From NCBI RefSeq assembly GCF_002979755.1, contig NZ_PCPP01000002.1:62001-126000 (forward strand): a stretch of 64,000 nt of DNA, written 5' to 3'. Of this stretch, positions 35,923 through 45,109 are shown one piece after another. A model generated the notes under the pieces. The model had not been told where the DNA came from. It ran no database searches and saw nothing but the letters and a program-made list of their open reading frames with translations. Each line of letters opens with the position of its first letter. Within the stretch, counting starts at the first letter, position 1. A program made the translations under genes and the position numbers. The stretch comes from Chryseobacterium culicis. GTDB taxonomy: Bacteria; Bacteroidota; Bacteroidia; Flavobacteriales; Weeksellaceae.

Positions 35923-36176
35923 TAATTCAATTCTTCAACAATGATGTAATCTCCTTCTTCCTCACGAAGAGCAATCCGGCTTTTTTCTGCTCCAAACTCC
36001 ACATACATAGGCCCATTGAATGGTGCCTGATACAAAATTCTGAAAGAGGTTTCCGGAAGAAGCCCCATTTCAATAATTTTATTGGGCATTTTAAGATGGT
36101 CGTTATCATACCCCAATATCTTCCCCATTTTGTTTTTAGGGAATCCACTTAATTTATGTAATCCTTTCTCTTTCAA
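35922..36176 (-). CDS. feoA: ferrous iron transport protein A
   Basis: 84 residues with an SH3-like FeoA fold (EMGLLPETSFRILYQAPFNGPMYVEFGAEKSRIALREEE). The start is a TTG: an in-frame TAG lies just upstream and the next ATG would remove 16 residues, including the conserved opening strand. FeoA modulates FeoB. No Fur box was recognised in the 100 bp upstream. Confidence 0.9.
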   Translation of the reverse strand: MKEKGLHKLSGFPKNKMGKILGYDNDHLKMPNKIIEMGLLPETSFRILYQAPFNGPMYVEFGAEKSRIALREEEGDYIIVEELN

Positions 36177-36229
36177 AGCCTAATTTTTAGTCCTGCAAAT
36201 ATACGCTATTTAAATTTAATCTAAATAAC

Positions 36230-36259
36230 AAGGTTCAGAAAGAAAACTTCCTGAACCTT
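36230..36259 (-). terminator. hairpin terminator of the third small secreted protein gene
   Basis: Arms AAGGTTCAG and CTGAACCTT with a 12-nt loop, lying just past the stop at 36281 and followed by AT-rich sequence. Confidence 0.65.
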
Positions 36260-36280
36260 ATAATTTTTTTTACTATTTAG

Positions 36281-36592
36281 TTATAGACCTCCAAAACTAG
36301 CTATACAACTGGCTGTTGCTGCGGCCTCAACAAAACCTTCTTCAGTAGGTATTCCCATGGATATATACATTAAAGAAATAGATATTGAATTGTTCAAAAC
36401 ACATTGTTGGAAAGGATTCAATCTTTTTGCTTTTGCAATTTTTATTACCCCTTTTTCATCCTTAAAATTCTTTTTAGCTATAAGAACAGTTTCCGTTTTT
36501 GGGGTTTCGATTGTATTTGTTTTTGGTTCTTCTGTTTTTGCAAATACAACGGCTGATGTCATCAATAGTGATGCAATAATAATTTTTTTCAT
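36281..36592 (-). CDS. small secreted two-cysteine protein (paralogue 3)
   Basis: 103 residues from the ATG giving MKKIIIASLLMTSAVVFAK, a clear Sec signal with cleavage near VFA-K. The first 20 residues and the TETVL(I)AKK block are nearly the same as in the next two genes. The C-terminal part differs: Cys64 and Cys96 bracket a hydrophobic, Ser/Ala-rich stretch of 31 residues and the protein ends FGGL. It is the most diverged of three tandem copies. I know no family; an extracellular disulfide-bonded peptide is possible. Confidence 0.7.
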   Translation of the reverse strand: MKKIIIASLLMTSAVVFAKTEEPKTNTIETPKTETVLIAKKNFKDEKGVIKIAKAKRLNPFQQCVLNNSISISLMYISMGIPTEEGFVEAAATASCIASFGGL

Positions 36593-36629
36593 GGTATGGT
36601 ATTTTAAATTAGTTTTTAACAAAAAAGAA

Positions 36630-36662
36630 ATCAACCCAGACACGCAATGTATTTGGGTTGAT
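36630..36662 (-). terminator. terminator of paralogue 2 (ATCAACCCA family)
   Basis: Arms ATCAACCCA and TGGGTTGAT with a 15-nt spacer. Near-identical hairpins follow the gene at 37046 and the GLPGLI gene at 37516, so the element has been copied with the genes. Confidence 0.8.
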
Positions 36663-36673
36663 GGTAAATCTTA

Positions 36674-36964
36674 TTATGAAACTCCTTCTGACTCAAGCTG
36701 GAAGCAATGAACAGCAGGCCCTACGAAAATAGGTCCTAAAGCAAGTTCAATAATACATTTTTCTTCTGTAGTTAACTCCCTCTCTTTTGCAGTTGTAGAT
36801 AATGTAATAGGCTTTTGTAGTTGATCTGTACTTTCGATAGTCTTCTTAGCAACTAAAACAGTTTCTGTTGTATTTTTAGGCTCCTCAATTTTATTTGGAG
36901 ATTCTGTTTTTGCAAATGCAACTGCTGATGTCATCAATAATGATGCAATAATAATTTTTTTCAT
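36674..36964 (-). CDS. small secreted two-cysteine protein (paralogue 2)
   Basis: 96 residues. A signal peptide (cleavage near AFA-K) is followed by a charged linker shared with paralogue 1 (TETVLVAKKTIE, TDQLQKPITLSTTA). The tail is CIIELALGPIFVGPAVHC, with Cys70 and Cys87 sixteen residues apart, then FQL and a final EGVS. The hydrophobic, Gly/Pro-containing loop between the cysteines is the most conserved part. The protein is probably exported and disulfide-bonded. No homologue family is recognised. Confidence 0.72.
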   Translation of the reverse strand: MKKIIIASLLMTSAVAFAKTESPNKIEEPKNTTETVLVAKKTIESTDQLQKPITLSTTAKERELTTEEKCIIELALGPIFVGPAVHCFQLESEGVS

Positions 36965-37001
36965 GGTATAATATTTTAAATTAGTTTTTAACAAAAAAGA
37001 A

Positions 37002-37034
37002 ATCAGCCCAGACACGCAATATATTTGGGTTGAT
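37002..37034 (-). terminator. terminator of paralogue 1 (ATCAACCCA family)
   Basis: Arms ATCAGCCCA and TGGGTTGAT, with one G-U pair in the minus-strand RNA. Same spacing as the element at 36630. Confidence 0.75.
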
Positions 37035-37045
37035 GGTAAATCTTA

Positions 37046-37333
37046 TTAAGAAATTCCTTCTGCACCAAGCTGGAAGCAATGAACAGGAGGACCGGCAATT
37101 ATAGGACCTACAGCAAGTTCAATAGCACATTTTTCTGCTGTAGTCAATTCCTTCTTTCTTGCGGTGGTGGATAATGTAATAGGTTTTTGTAGTTGATCTG
37201 TATTTTCGATAGTCTTCTTAGCGACTAAAACAGTTTCTGTTGCATTTTGGGGATTCTCAGTTTTTGGAGATTCTGTTTTTGCAAACAATAGGGCAGATGT
37301 TGTCACTAAAACTGCGACAAAAGCTTTTTTCAT
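37046..37333 (-). CDS. small secreted two-cysteine protein (paralogue 1)
   Basis: 95 residues. Signal peptide MKKAFVAVLVTTSALLFAK, shared linker TDQLQKPITLSTTARKKELT, then Cys69 and Cys86 around IELAVGPIIAGPPVH, ending FQLGAEGIS. It is very similar to paralogue 2 outside the signal peptide. The three genes each have their own leader and terminator, so they look like serial gene duplications rather than one operon. Function unknown. Confidence 0.72.
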   Translation of the reverse strand: MKKAFVAVLVTTSALLFAKTESPKTENPQNATETVLVAKKTIENTDQLQKPITLSTTARKKELTTAEKCAIELAVGPIIAGPPVHCFQLGAEGIS

Positions 37334-37453
37334 GGTATAATTTTTAAATTAGTTTTAACAAACATATGAGAATAAAAAAACAAAATCAAATATTTTTTGA
37401 AAAAATTTAAAAATTTCTACGAATCAAGTGTAGAATTTATCTAACAAAAAGAA

Positions 37454-37487
37454 ATCAACCCAAATACATTGCTGTATCTGGGTTGAT
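37454..37487 (-). terminator. terminator of the GLPGLI gene (ATCAACCCA family)
   Basis: Arms ATCAACCCA and TGGGTTGAT with an inner AATACA/TGTAT stem. It is the third member of the same hairpin family and lies just past the stop at 37516. Confidence 0.8.
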
Positions 37488-37515
37488 TCAAAATATAATT
37501 TAGTTGATATGAAGC

Positions 37516-38415
37516 TTATTTTTTCTTCTTGTCAGAGGCCTGTTCTTTTTCTATTGGGTTGTCATTGGATCCGAAGAAATCTTTCACCTGTTTTTCCATC
37601 CTTTTCATAAAATCACCAATGGTTCCATCTGTTCCGGGCATTGGTTTGCTCATCGTCTCAGCAGTCATATAGGGACGAGATTCAGCAAATGGATCTGCTT
37701 TAAAGGCATCAAATGACTTCTTGAATTTTTCTTTTGTAGTGGGAGTTACCGTATTACTAGACATTCCCATCTTCGCATTAATCTTATCTGCATAAGACAC
37801 TTCGTCGTAGTTTTCTATTTTTTTATTTCCACTTAATAACCATGAGTAATTTTTATCCGCGTCTTCAATTTTTACAATCAAACCTGGCAGTCCATAAAAT
37901 TTATAAGGTCCATCCTGAAAAGGAATATCGGAGCTGAACCATGCCGTCCATGTTCTTCCTCCAAATTCAGTGGTGGCTTTTTGTGTATTATAAGTTCCTA
38001 TTTTTTGTTTTTCTGGTAAAATATTCCACTGCAATTTCACATCATCATCATAAGAGAAAAAGTTTCTACTGATCTTATCTACATATTGCACTTTCATTTC
38101 CGGATAGTTTTTAAGAATCTTGTATGAAAACTTAGGCCATCTTATCATTTTACTCATATCCTTAAAGGACTTCGTTTTTTCCATCTCTTCTACCTGAACT
38201 TTAATAATTGAATCCTGGGCAGGCATTGTATAATCCTGGTAGATAGATTTTTTAGGAGTAATATCCAAAATGGTAATCACTTTATCCAGCTTTGCTGAAT
38301 CTTTCTTCGGTTTAAAAGTCAGTTCATAAAAGAAACGATTCGCTGTTTCCTTGGACTCCTGAGCTCCTGCAAAAGCAAATAGAGCGATAAGAAATACGGA
38401 GAATAACTTTTTCAT
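37516..38415 (-). CDS. GLPGLI family protein
   Basis: 299 residues with a signal peptide ending AFAGAQ. The name-giving motif YKFYGLPGLIVKIEDADKNY lies near residue 165-185, preceded by TAWFSSDIPFQDGP. The family (TIGR01200) is Bacteroidota-specific, exported, and often near TonB-dependent receptors; its role is unknown. A receptor of the outer-membrane-barrel type is encoded at 39150-41861 on the same strand, with a DinB gene in between on the other strand. A Lys-rich tail (KEQASDKKKK) ends the protein. Confidence 0.9.
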   Translation of the reverse strand: MKKLFSVFLIALFAFAGAQESKETANRFFYELTFKPKKDSAKLDKVITILDITPKKSIYQDYTMPAQDSIIKVQVEEMEKTKSFKDMSKMIRWPKFSYKILKNYPEMKVQYVDKISRNFFSYDDDVKLQWNILPEKQKIGTYNTQKATTEFGGRTWTAWFSSDIPFQDGPYKFYGLPGLIVKIEDADKNYSWLLSGNKKIENYDEVSYADKINAKMGMSSNTVTPTTKEKFKKSFDAFKADPFAESRPYMTAETMSKPMPGTDGTIGDFMKRMEKQVKDFFGSNDNPIEKEQASDKKKK

Positions 38416-38595
38416 TGTAGCAAGTTTATATAATTAGTAATGATATCTCTTCTTTTGTTACAGTTTTTTTCAAATTTTATTTTCAGTAAAAGTATTCTTT
38501 GCTTTCAAGTCTTTACAGATTAAAAAATTATGATTCTCTTAAAACAGTTTCATTTTTAAAACGCTTACCTTTAAGTTTCTAAAAAACAAAACATT

Positions 38596-39093
38596 ATGGA
38601 TACCTTATCTCAATTAAAATCCGAACTGGAGGGAGAATTCCAAACCACAAAAAAATTTATTGAACGATTCCCTGAAGGTAAAAACGACTTTGCTCCCCAT
38701 GAAAAAAGCATGAAGATGATGCCGCTTGCCACTCATCTTGTAGAAGTTTTTGAATGGCCGAACACCATTTTAAATACTTCTGAACTTGATTTTGGTAAAG
38801 GAGACTACAAGCCTACTGTGCTTTCTACAAAAGAAGACCTTTTGAAAAAGCTGGAAGAAGATTATCAGGCAGGCAAAAAGGCATTAGAAAACAGTACAGA
38901 AGAGGATCTGAATCCCAGCTGGACGATTAAAAATGACGGTCATGAACTGGCAAGCTGGAGTAAGTACGGAGCAATCCGCCATGCATTAAACCAGATTACG
39001 CATCACAGAGCGCAACTGGGTGTATATTACAGACTGAACAATATTCCTTTGCCGGGAAGCTATGGGCCTTCAGCAGACCAGCAAAGTTTTTAA
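38596..39093 (+). CDS. DinB/DfsB-family protein
   Basis: 165 residues, a four-helix bundle. The three metal-binding histidines of the DinB family appear as His46 in LATHLVEV and the late pair in RHALNQITHHRAQLGVYYRLNNIPLPGSYGPS. Members are thiol-dependent S-transferases or metalloenzymes of uncertain substrate. It is a single gene, with a strong bidirectional terminator after it. Confidence 0.88.
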   Translation: MDTLSQLKSELEGEFQTTKKFIERFPEGKNDFAPHEKSMKMMPLATHLVEVFEWPNTILNTSELDFGKGDYKPTVLSTKEDLLKKLEEDYQAGKKALENSTEEDLNPSWTIKNDGHELASWSKYGAIRHALNQITHHRAQLGVYYRLNNIPLPGSYGPSADQQSF

Positions 39094-39120
39094 TTTTAAT
39101 ATATAGTATATCTCAACAAA

Positions 39121-39144
39121 AAACCAATCCGGATGGATTGGTTT
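39121..39144. terminator. bidirectional hairpin terminator
   Basis: Arms AAACCAATCC and GGATTGGTTT with a 4-nt loop between the converging DinB and receptor genes. Both strands have a following T run. Confidence 0.88.
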
Positions 39145-39149
39145 TTATT

Positions 39150-41861
39150 TTATTTAAAATTGAATTTCACACTTAACATGACCTGGCTTGGACGGAGCTG
39201 CATGGTTGTCTGAGTAATCGTTGTATTATCAATATCTATTCTTTCAAATACTTTTTTGTTTGCGATATTCATCCATTTCAGTTCAAAATCAACTTTCTTT
39301 TTAGCCCATGAGAACTGATATGAAAGATCAAAGAAACCATTGTTATATTTTACATCTGCAGATTTTGAATTGATCTGGTCCCAATAAAATCCAATGGTAT
39401 GGTTTTCTAACGGATAGAAAAATACGTTAAGGTTGTGACTGTATCCTTCAGATTTTCCTTTGTTACCTGTAAGATAAATATTAGAGGTCTTATTCCAGGT
39501 TTTAGAGGCGTTAAAGTCTACACTCATCCATGAGAAATAGGTATTGTTAAATTTAATTCCAAAAGTATTCCCGTTCGTTTTATTATCAATATCATCGGTA
39601 TTTCTAATGGATTGGGATTTAGAGATTGTATTGTTATAGCTTAATGATGCGTTGGTTTTAAACTTAGGAAAATATTTGCCTATTTCCGCATAATAGGTAT
39701 TGCTGGTTCTTTTATTTTCTCTTTCCAGGTATTCTGTTACTCTGAATCCAGATTCATTAACGATACTTGAGGCAATAAGGTTATTTTTAGCATCACTTAT
39801 TCTATAGCCTACATTGAAGAAAAGGTTATTTAACGGATTTCTGTATTCCAATCTTGTCCCTACATTTTTGGTATTGGTTTCAGGAATCGGGTTGTTAGGA
39901 TTCATCACATTAAACCCTGCCGGACTTGTCAGAATATATCCCGCATAGGCAGTCTGAATGTCTCCGAAATTATTGCTGATTCCCCCATTCAAACTTGCTT
40001 TGAAAAACGAAGCGAATGAATACTGAGCAAAAATATTGGGTGTAAATGTTACTTTACTCAAAGATTTGGAAACATTTCTAAAGGCATCTTCAGCTTTGAT
40101 ATTATTAAAATTAACAGGGAAGCTTGAGAATAAGCTCCATGCTTCTGATTTATAATTAATTCCCACTGAGGCAGATGGATTGATTCTCGTAAATTTCAAA
40201 TCATTTTCATAAGCTAAGCTTGCAAAATCCGGTTTATTTCCGACTGTACTTCCATCAAAATTTGTTGTCAGCTTATCCGTTGAAAGGTCAAATCCTACTT
40301 GTGGGGTAAATGTCCATCCTTTCGTAGAAAAACTGATATTGGCAGAATGTGAGGTATCTAAAGATTTGATTCTGAAATACTGCAAAGCGGTACTTCCCGG
40401 GGTAAAGTTTATCGTTGTAAAATCATTACTCCCCGGTTCTTTGTATGGGAACTGTAAATAGTTTGCAGGAGAAATTTCTAAGATCTGCTTGTCATTCTGA
40501 TAACTAATATAGGATTTGAAATTCACCATCTTTTCTTTCCAAGGAATAATGGTGCTTAAAGAGTTCTGGAAAGATGTTGTAGGTGATTCTAAAGCTTCGT
40601 TTCCTATTCTGTATCCTTGTTTATCATTTCTTTCTGCCAATGCCCTGTCAGCATTCCAGAATTGAGAGAATGTCGTTGTGTTTTTGAAGAACCCCTTTTT
40701 AGCATTTTTAGTAAAAATTAATTCCCCTTTTAATTTGTCTGTATAGAAGTTATTCAGGAACCTTGTATTATATTGTGTTCCCTGTTGAATGTCTCTGGTA
40801 ATACTGTTAGACTCTCTTTCCACTGCATTATTAGTATAATTGGCATTGGCTTTAAGCTCCCATTCTTTCTTTTTATCAATATTGGTAAGGTAGTTGGCTG
40901 AAAGATAGTGAACACTGTTCATCAAATATCTCTTTACCGGAAGATCCGGTACAGTAGCATTTTCTACATTTAACCAATTGTTTTGTGAAATATTACTTCT
41001 TCTTCCTTCCCACGCGCTTCCGAAAGCAAGGATATTTCCTTCATTTTCTACCTGCTCACCCATATTATTGGTTTTATAATTGACAACCCATTGGCTTTTC
41101 TGTCCAAAAAACATGGGAGTCAGTTTTACATTCCAAAGCCATTGATCTCCGAAACCGGTTCCTACTTCTCCTCTACCTGTCATGGTTACGGAGTTTTTAA
41201 GCTTAATATTGATGGCTGCCTGATCTGAAGGCACTTTATCCTGGAGAATTTTTACCGGCTGGTGGTTTTCAAGAACTTCTACTTTTTGTACGGCATCTTT
41301 TGGAAGAGAATTGTTGATGGTTCCATAGCCACCTTCCATAAGGTCTTTTCCGTTCACATAGAATTTATTGATTGCATTACCCTGATATAGAATCGTACCA
41401 TCATTATTTACCTCAATTCCCGGAATCTTTTTCATCACATCCGCCAGGGTTCTGTCGTTTTTGCTGTTAAAAGCTTTAAGGTCATAAGAAATGGTATCAC
41501 CTCTTGCGGTAATCATTTTTGTTTTCAGCTGTACTTCTTTAATTTCTGTGGCTTCAGACTGCATTTTAAAATTCAGCGTCTGATCGCTGTTATTAATTTG
41601 CTTTGTAAGTGGTTTTTGGTTGAATGCTTTCACTTTTAGATCCACGTTAGATTCAGCGGAAGTGAAAATTACTTTATATTCTCCTTTGGAATTGGTAATG
41701 GCATAAGCCAGAATAGCATCTTTACCGGGTTCTTCTATGGTCACACTGGCGCTTGGTATGGCTACCCCATCATCATCAGTAATCTTTCCCGAAACCGTTT
41801 TCTGTGCAAACGTAAGCACAGTAAAGAAAAGCATCAGAAATAAAGAAATATTTTTTTTCAT
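39150..41861 (-). CDS. outer membrane beta-barrel TonB-receptor-like protein
   Basis: 903 residues: signal peptide (LFFTVLTFAQ), carboxypeptidase-regulatory-like domain (about 20-105), a plug-like region (DVMKKIPGIEVNNDGTILYQGNAINKFYVNGKD) and a long barrel ending in LSVKFNFK. It belongs to the CarboxypepD-reg/outer-membrane-barrel clade that often pairs with GLPGLI genes. The substrate is unknown. No SusD-like gene is next to it. Confidence 0.9.
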   Translation of the reverse strand: MKKNISLFLMLFFTVLTFAQKTVSGKITDDDGVAIPSASVTIEEPGKDAILAYAITNSKGEYKVIFTSAESNVDLKVKAFNQKPLTKQINNSDQTLNFKMQSEATEIKEVQLKTKMITARGDTISYDLKAFNSKNDRTLADVMKKIPGIEVNNDGTILYQGNAINKFYVNGKDLMEGGYGTINNSLPKDAVQKVEVLENHQPVKILQDKVPSDQAAINIKLKNSVTMTGRGEVGTGFGDQWLWNVKLTPMFFGQKSQWVVNYKTNNMGEQVENEGNILAFGSAWEGRRSNISQNNWLNVENATVPDLPVKRYLMNSVHYLSANYLTNIDKKKEWELKANANYTNNAVERESNSITRDIQQGTQYNTRFLNNFYTDKLKGELIFTKNAKKGFFKNTTTFSQFWNADRALAERNDKQGYRIGNEALESPTTSFQNSLSTIIPWKEKMVNFKSYISYQNDKQILEISPANYLQFPYKEPGSNDFTTINFTPGSTALQYFRIKSLDTSHSANISFSTKGWTFTPQVGFDLSTDKLTTNFDGSTVGNKPDFASLAYENDLKFTRINPSASVGINYKSEAWSLFSSFPVNFNNIKAEDAFRNVSKSLSKVTFTPNIFAQYSFASFFKASLNGGISNNFGDIQTAYAGYILTSPAGFNVMNPNNPIPETNTKNVGTRLEYRNPLNNLFFNVGYRISDAKNNLIASSIVNESGFRVTEYLERENKRTSNTYYAEIGKYFPKFKTNASLSYNNTISKSQSIRNTDDIDNKTNGNTFGIKFNNTYFSWMSVDFNASKTWNKTSNIYLTGNKGKSEGYSHNLNVFFYPLENHTIGFYWDQINSKSADVKYNNGFFDLSYQFSWAKKKVDFELKWMNIANKKVFERIDIDNTTITQTTMQLRPSQVMLSVKFNFK

Positions 41862-41949
41862 ACTTATTATTTGCTCAATTAGTTAACCATTGTAGTTTTT
41901 TGTTACACTTTTTATAAAGATGAATTTTACAGGAAAAAGTTAAATTCCT

Positions 41950-41969
41950 ATCACTACAAACATAGTGAT
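41950..41969. promoter_or_regulatory. 7-6-7 palindrome, candidate operator
   Basis: Perfect inverted repeat ATCACTA/TAGTGAT separated by 6 bp, about 80-90 bp upstream of the TonB-like receptor start. The size suits a dimeric repressor site. No second copy was seen. Confidence 0.35.
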
Positions 41970-42286
41970 ATTTTTTTACCCTTTGAAATATTTTTAAAGT
42001 AGGTTCTTTTTGAATCAATTTTAATGTAGTTTACAATTCATAGTATCTCTCTTAAAATATTTTTGAAAAATAATATTGAGTATACAAATTCAATAAAAAA
42101 ATCAGATTATTTACTATTGAAAAATTAGTAACAAAAGCCTGATACCTATGGGCTTATTTAATAGAAAAAGGACAATTATTACGAGAAGTGAAAATTTTAT
42201 CGGGGATTATTATTTTACATAGGAAAATCTGATTTGAATCATAGATTAAAAAAAAATTAAAGACTAGTACATCAACATATATTTAA

Positions 42287-42294
42287 TAATTTTG
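42287..42294 (+). promoter_or_regulatory. predicted -7 box (TAnnTTTG) of the cupin gene
   Basis: TAATTTTG matches the Bacteroidota -7 consensus and sits 19 bp before the ATG, giving a short leader. No clear -33 TTG is visible at the usual distance, so the call is tentative. Confidence 0.4.
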
Positions 42295-42312
42295 TAACAT
42301 AAAATTTACAAA

Positions 42313-43194
42313 ATGGGAATAATTTTAAAGCCTATAGATGTTGTAGATGACATTTCGAAAGAAGAATTCTACGAAAAATATCTGAAGCCAAGAAGGCCCG
42401 TTGTCATCAAGAATATGGCAAAAAAATGGCCTGCTTATCAAAAATGGACGATGGAATATATGAAGGAAGTTGTAGGAGATGTAGAGGTTCCGCTATATGA
42501 CAGCTCAAAGGCAGATCCTTCTGCTCCCATCAATTCTTCAGCCGCAAAAATGAAATTTGGAGATTATATAGATCTCATCCAGCGAGAGCCTACTGATCTC
42601 AGAATATTCCTTTTTGATCCTATAAAATTTGCTCCTAAACTTTTGGAAGATTATATTTCTCCTAAAGAACTCATGGGAGGTTTCCTTGATAAGTATCCTA
42701 ATATGTTCTTTGGTGGTAAAGGATCTGTAACGTTCCTTCACTTTGATATTGATATGGCTCATATTTTCCATACCCACTTCAATGGAAGAAAGCATATTCT
42801 TCTTTTTGATTATAAATGGAGAGAAAGACTTTATCAGATTCCTTATGCAACCTATGCGCTTGAAGATTATGATATTGAAAACCCAGACTTTACAAAATTC
42901 CCGGCACTGGATGGTGTAGAAGGAATTGAATGTTACCTTGAACATGGAGATACACTGTTCATGCCTACAGGATGGTGGCACTGGATGAAATATCTGGATG
43001 GAAGTTTCTCTATTTCTTTAAGGGCTTGGGACAAATCATGGGCAGTAAAGGCTCATTCTTTATGGAATCTTACAGTACAGCGTAAGTTTGACGACATTAT
43101 GAAGTCCAATTTCAAAAAGAGCTACATGGACTGGAAAGAGAAAATGGCAATTAAAAGAGCAGAAATGGCTTTGAAAAGAGGCTTACCAAGATAA
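42313..43194 (+). CDS. cupin-like JmjC-type 2OG oxygenase family protein
   Basis: 293 residues of the cupin_8/JmjC-like fold. The iron triad is His143 and Asp145 (LHFDIDMAH) and His223 (GWWHWMKYL). The opening RRPVVIKNMAKKWPA and later HGDTLFMPTGWWHW are family signatures. Members hydroxylate proteins or RNA-associated factors using 2-oxoglutarate and Fe(II). A basic helical tail (EKMAIKRAEMALKRG) ends the protein. It is a single gene followed by a strong hairpin. Confidence 0.88.
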   Translation: MGIILKPIDVVDDISKEEFYEKYLKPRRPVVIKNMAKKWPAYQKWTMEYMKEVVGDVEVPLYDSSKADPSAPINSSAAKMKFGDYIDLIQREPTDLRIFLFDPIKFAPKLLEDYISPKELMGGFLDKYPNMFFGGKGSVTFLHFDIDMAHIFHTHFNGRKHILLFDYKWRERLYQIPYATYALEDYDIENPDFTKFPALDGVEGIECYLEHGDTLFMPTGWWHWMKYLDGSFSISLRAWDKSWAVKAHSLWNLTVQRKFDDIMKSNFKKSYMDWKEKMAIKRAEMALKRGLPR

Positions 43195-43196
43195 TT

Positions 43197-43226
43197 AAAA
43201 AGACGTTTCGTTTGAAACGTCTTTTT
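43197..43226. terminator. bidirectional hairpin terminator
   Basis: Arms AAAAAGACGTTTC and GAAACGTCTTTTT with a 4-nt loop between the converging cupin and M14 peptidase genes. Confidence 0.88.
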
Positions 43227-43254
43227 TTTAGTTTAACAACTTATTATCAATACT

Positions 43255-44979
43255 TTACAAGACTCTATAAACAGGATACTGTCTAAATGTTTTTTCTTCA
43301 AAATAAGGGGAATGTCTGTAAATCCAATCCAATTGTGCGGTTCCATCTTCAGATAGTTTTTTATCCAATGTTTTGGCCGATTCAAAGGCTTCTTTCAGTT
43401 TTTTATCTTTTTTAAGCAATTCAGCAGCGGTATCTTCGAAAATGTAAGCGGAATAGTATTCTTTCTGTGCTAAAATCCCATCGAAGAAATTCCAGTTGAA
43501 GAATGAATCCAGTGCTTCAGGCTCGAGGGTTTCTATGATATATTTTACCCCAGACTGATTGGTAGAAACCAGATAATCTCCGGCTGAAAACATCATACTT
43601 TTATTGGACTTGTCGACAGTCGTTTCAAAATGCAGATAATGTCCTTCATAAGGGTTTTTAACGGTTTTAAAATCTTTAATTTTATAGGACTCAACCGCCA
43701 AAGTACTGTCTTTCTGAATCGGTTTCATCTGAATATTATTTCTTTTAAATTCTTCAATAACTCGATACTGTGACTGCGGAATTACATAATATTTTGGAAT
43801 AGTAATATATCCCGTTGGAACAGCTGTAGTAAAGAGTTTTATGTTCTTTGTAAACGGCTTGTTTCTGTCATAATACAGTCTTGGTTTCCCGGAAACCTCA
43901 CTGGGTTTGTATCTTCCTTCATAGCCTTTAAAATCCATGGTAGAAAACTTGGTGGAATCTATTTTCCAACGGATGCCATACTGTTTCCCAGCCTGATATT
44001 GTTTCAGGTTTTCAATACGGAGCTGTTTTATTTTGTGATAATCTTTATCTAAATTCTGAAGGTTGACCCACATATATTTGTAAGTAGCATCCACTCTTTT
44101 GTCATAAGGTTTTAACATATGAGTTTCAGGGACCGTTCCTAAAGAATTGAAAAGGGAAGTATATCCTGTAGAATATCTCGGAGAATCTTCAAATGAAGCG
44201 AATCCAACTTCGGGAACATCTCCATGAATGTTTACATAAGGCGTACTTTCATAGCCAAGCTTTTTCATGTTCTCAAGATTTTTAGCCTGATAATCATTAT
44301 AGAAATAAGCTCCAAGGGTATTTCCCAGGCGTTCTTTAAAGGTTGAAATATAGGTGAATGTATATTGATAATCTGCTCCGTTGCTGACATGGTTATCGAT
44401 AAAAACATCTGGTTTTAACCATTGATAGATTTCCTGAAAGCTTCTGGCATTTTTAGAATCTGCTTTAATAAAATCTCTGTTCAGGTCATAATTCCTCGCA
44501 TTTCCTCTGAAACCATACTGTTCCGGACCATTTTGGTTGGCTCTGGAATAGGATCCTCTGTTGAACATTCCGCTCACATTATAAGCAGAAATAGCAGCTA
44601 TGATAAAGTTCTGAGGTGTTTTGATCTTTTGGGTTGCAAGATCTCTCATGAGCATCATGGTAGCATCTATTCCGTCCGGTTCTCCCGGGTGAATGCCGTT
44701 GTTGACGAAAAGAATGGCTTTATCTTTTCTTAATTTTTCAAGATCTTTTTCAGGAAAAGGATTGTAAACCACCACATAAATTGGCTTTCCGTTGTCATCT
44801 TCTCCTTTTTTAAGGTACTGAATGGTATTGAAGTTTTTAGCCAGATCCTGATAGTAATTATTCATTTCGTCATAGGTAACAGTCTGGTTACCATTTCCTT
44901 TTTCAAAAGGAGTCTGAAATGATTTTTGAGCAAAAAATAAAGTAGAACTCAGGGTGAATAAAAGATATTTCAGTTTCAT
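43255..44979 (-). CDS. M14 family metallocarboxypeptidase
   Basis: 574 residues with a signal peptide (LLFTLSSTLFFAQ). Zinc ligands are visible in FVNNGIHPGEPDGID (HxxE) and in IDNHVSNGADYQYT. RNYDLNRDF supplies the substrate-binding Arg/Asn pair. The catalytic domain covers about residues 35-330; the remaining 240 residues are a beta-rich region of unknown role. It should act in the periplasm or outside. No T9SS tail is seen. Confidence 0.9.
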   Translation of the reverse strand: MKLKYLLFTLSSTLFFAQKSFQTPFEKGNGNQTVTYDEMNNYYQDLAKNFNTIQYLKKGEDDNGKPIYVVVYNPFPEKDLEKLRKDKAILFVNNGIHPGEPDGIDATMMLMRDLATQKIKTPQNFIIAAISAYNVSGMFNRGSYSRANQNGPEQYGFRGNARNYDLNRDFIKADSKNARSFQEIYQWLKPDVFIDNHVSNGADYQYTFTYISTFKERLGNTLGAYFYNDYQAKNLENMKKLGYESTPYVNIHGDVPEVGFASFEDSPRYSTGYTSLFNSLGTVPETHMLKPYDKRVDATYKYMWVNLQNLDKDYHKIKQLRIENLKQYQAGKQYGIRWKIDSTKFSTMDFKGYEGRYKPSEVSGKPRLYYDRNKPFTKNIKLFTTAVPTGYITIPKYYVIPQSQYRVIEEFKRNNIQMKPIQKDSTLAVESYKIKDFKTVKNPYEGHYLHFETTVDKSNKSMMFSAGDYLVSTNQSGVKYIIETLEPEALDSFFNWNFFDGILAQKEYYSAYIFEDTAAELLKKDKKLKEAFESAKTLDKKLSEDGTAQLDWIYRHSPYFEEKTFRQYPVYRVL

Positions 44980-45063
44980 TGAAGTCGTATTTTCAGACTT
45001 TAAAAGTAGTTATCTTTTGGGAGAAATGAGAATATGTTGATGGGTAAAATGTTTTAAAAATAG

Positions 45064-45096
45064 AAACCTCACAGGTTTTGAAAACCTGTGAGGTTT
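45064..45096. terminator. 15-bp palindrome ending the ADP-ribose operon
   Basis: Arms AAACCTCACAGGTTT and AAACCTGTGAGGTTT with a 3-nt loop. It lies between the last gene of the operon (stop at 45110) and the M14 gene, and is probably also a member of a dispersed repeat class. Confidence 0.8.
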
Positions 45097-45109
45097 GTTT
45101 CCGATAGTA

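Larger units (their letters stand above)
41862..42312. other. 451-bp divergent intergenic region
   Basis: AT-rich, without a gene. A small palindrome (ATCACTA-6-TAGTGAT) at 41950-41969 lies 90 bp upstream of the receptor gene and may be an operator. A TAATTTTG box at 42287-42294, 19 bp before the plus-strand cupin gene, fits the Bacteroidota -7 element. Confidence 0.55.

Noticed and set aside
38596..41861. The GLPGLI gene and the large receptor read as one operon
   Set aside because: The DinB gene is between them on the other strand and terminators separate the units; only proximity remains.
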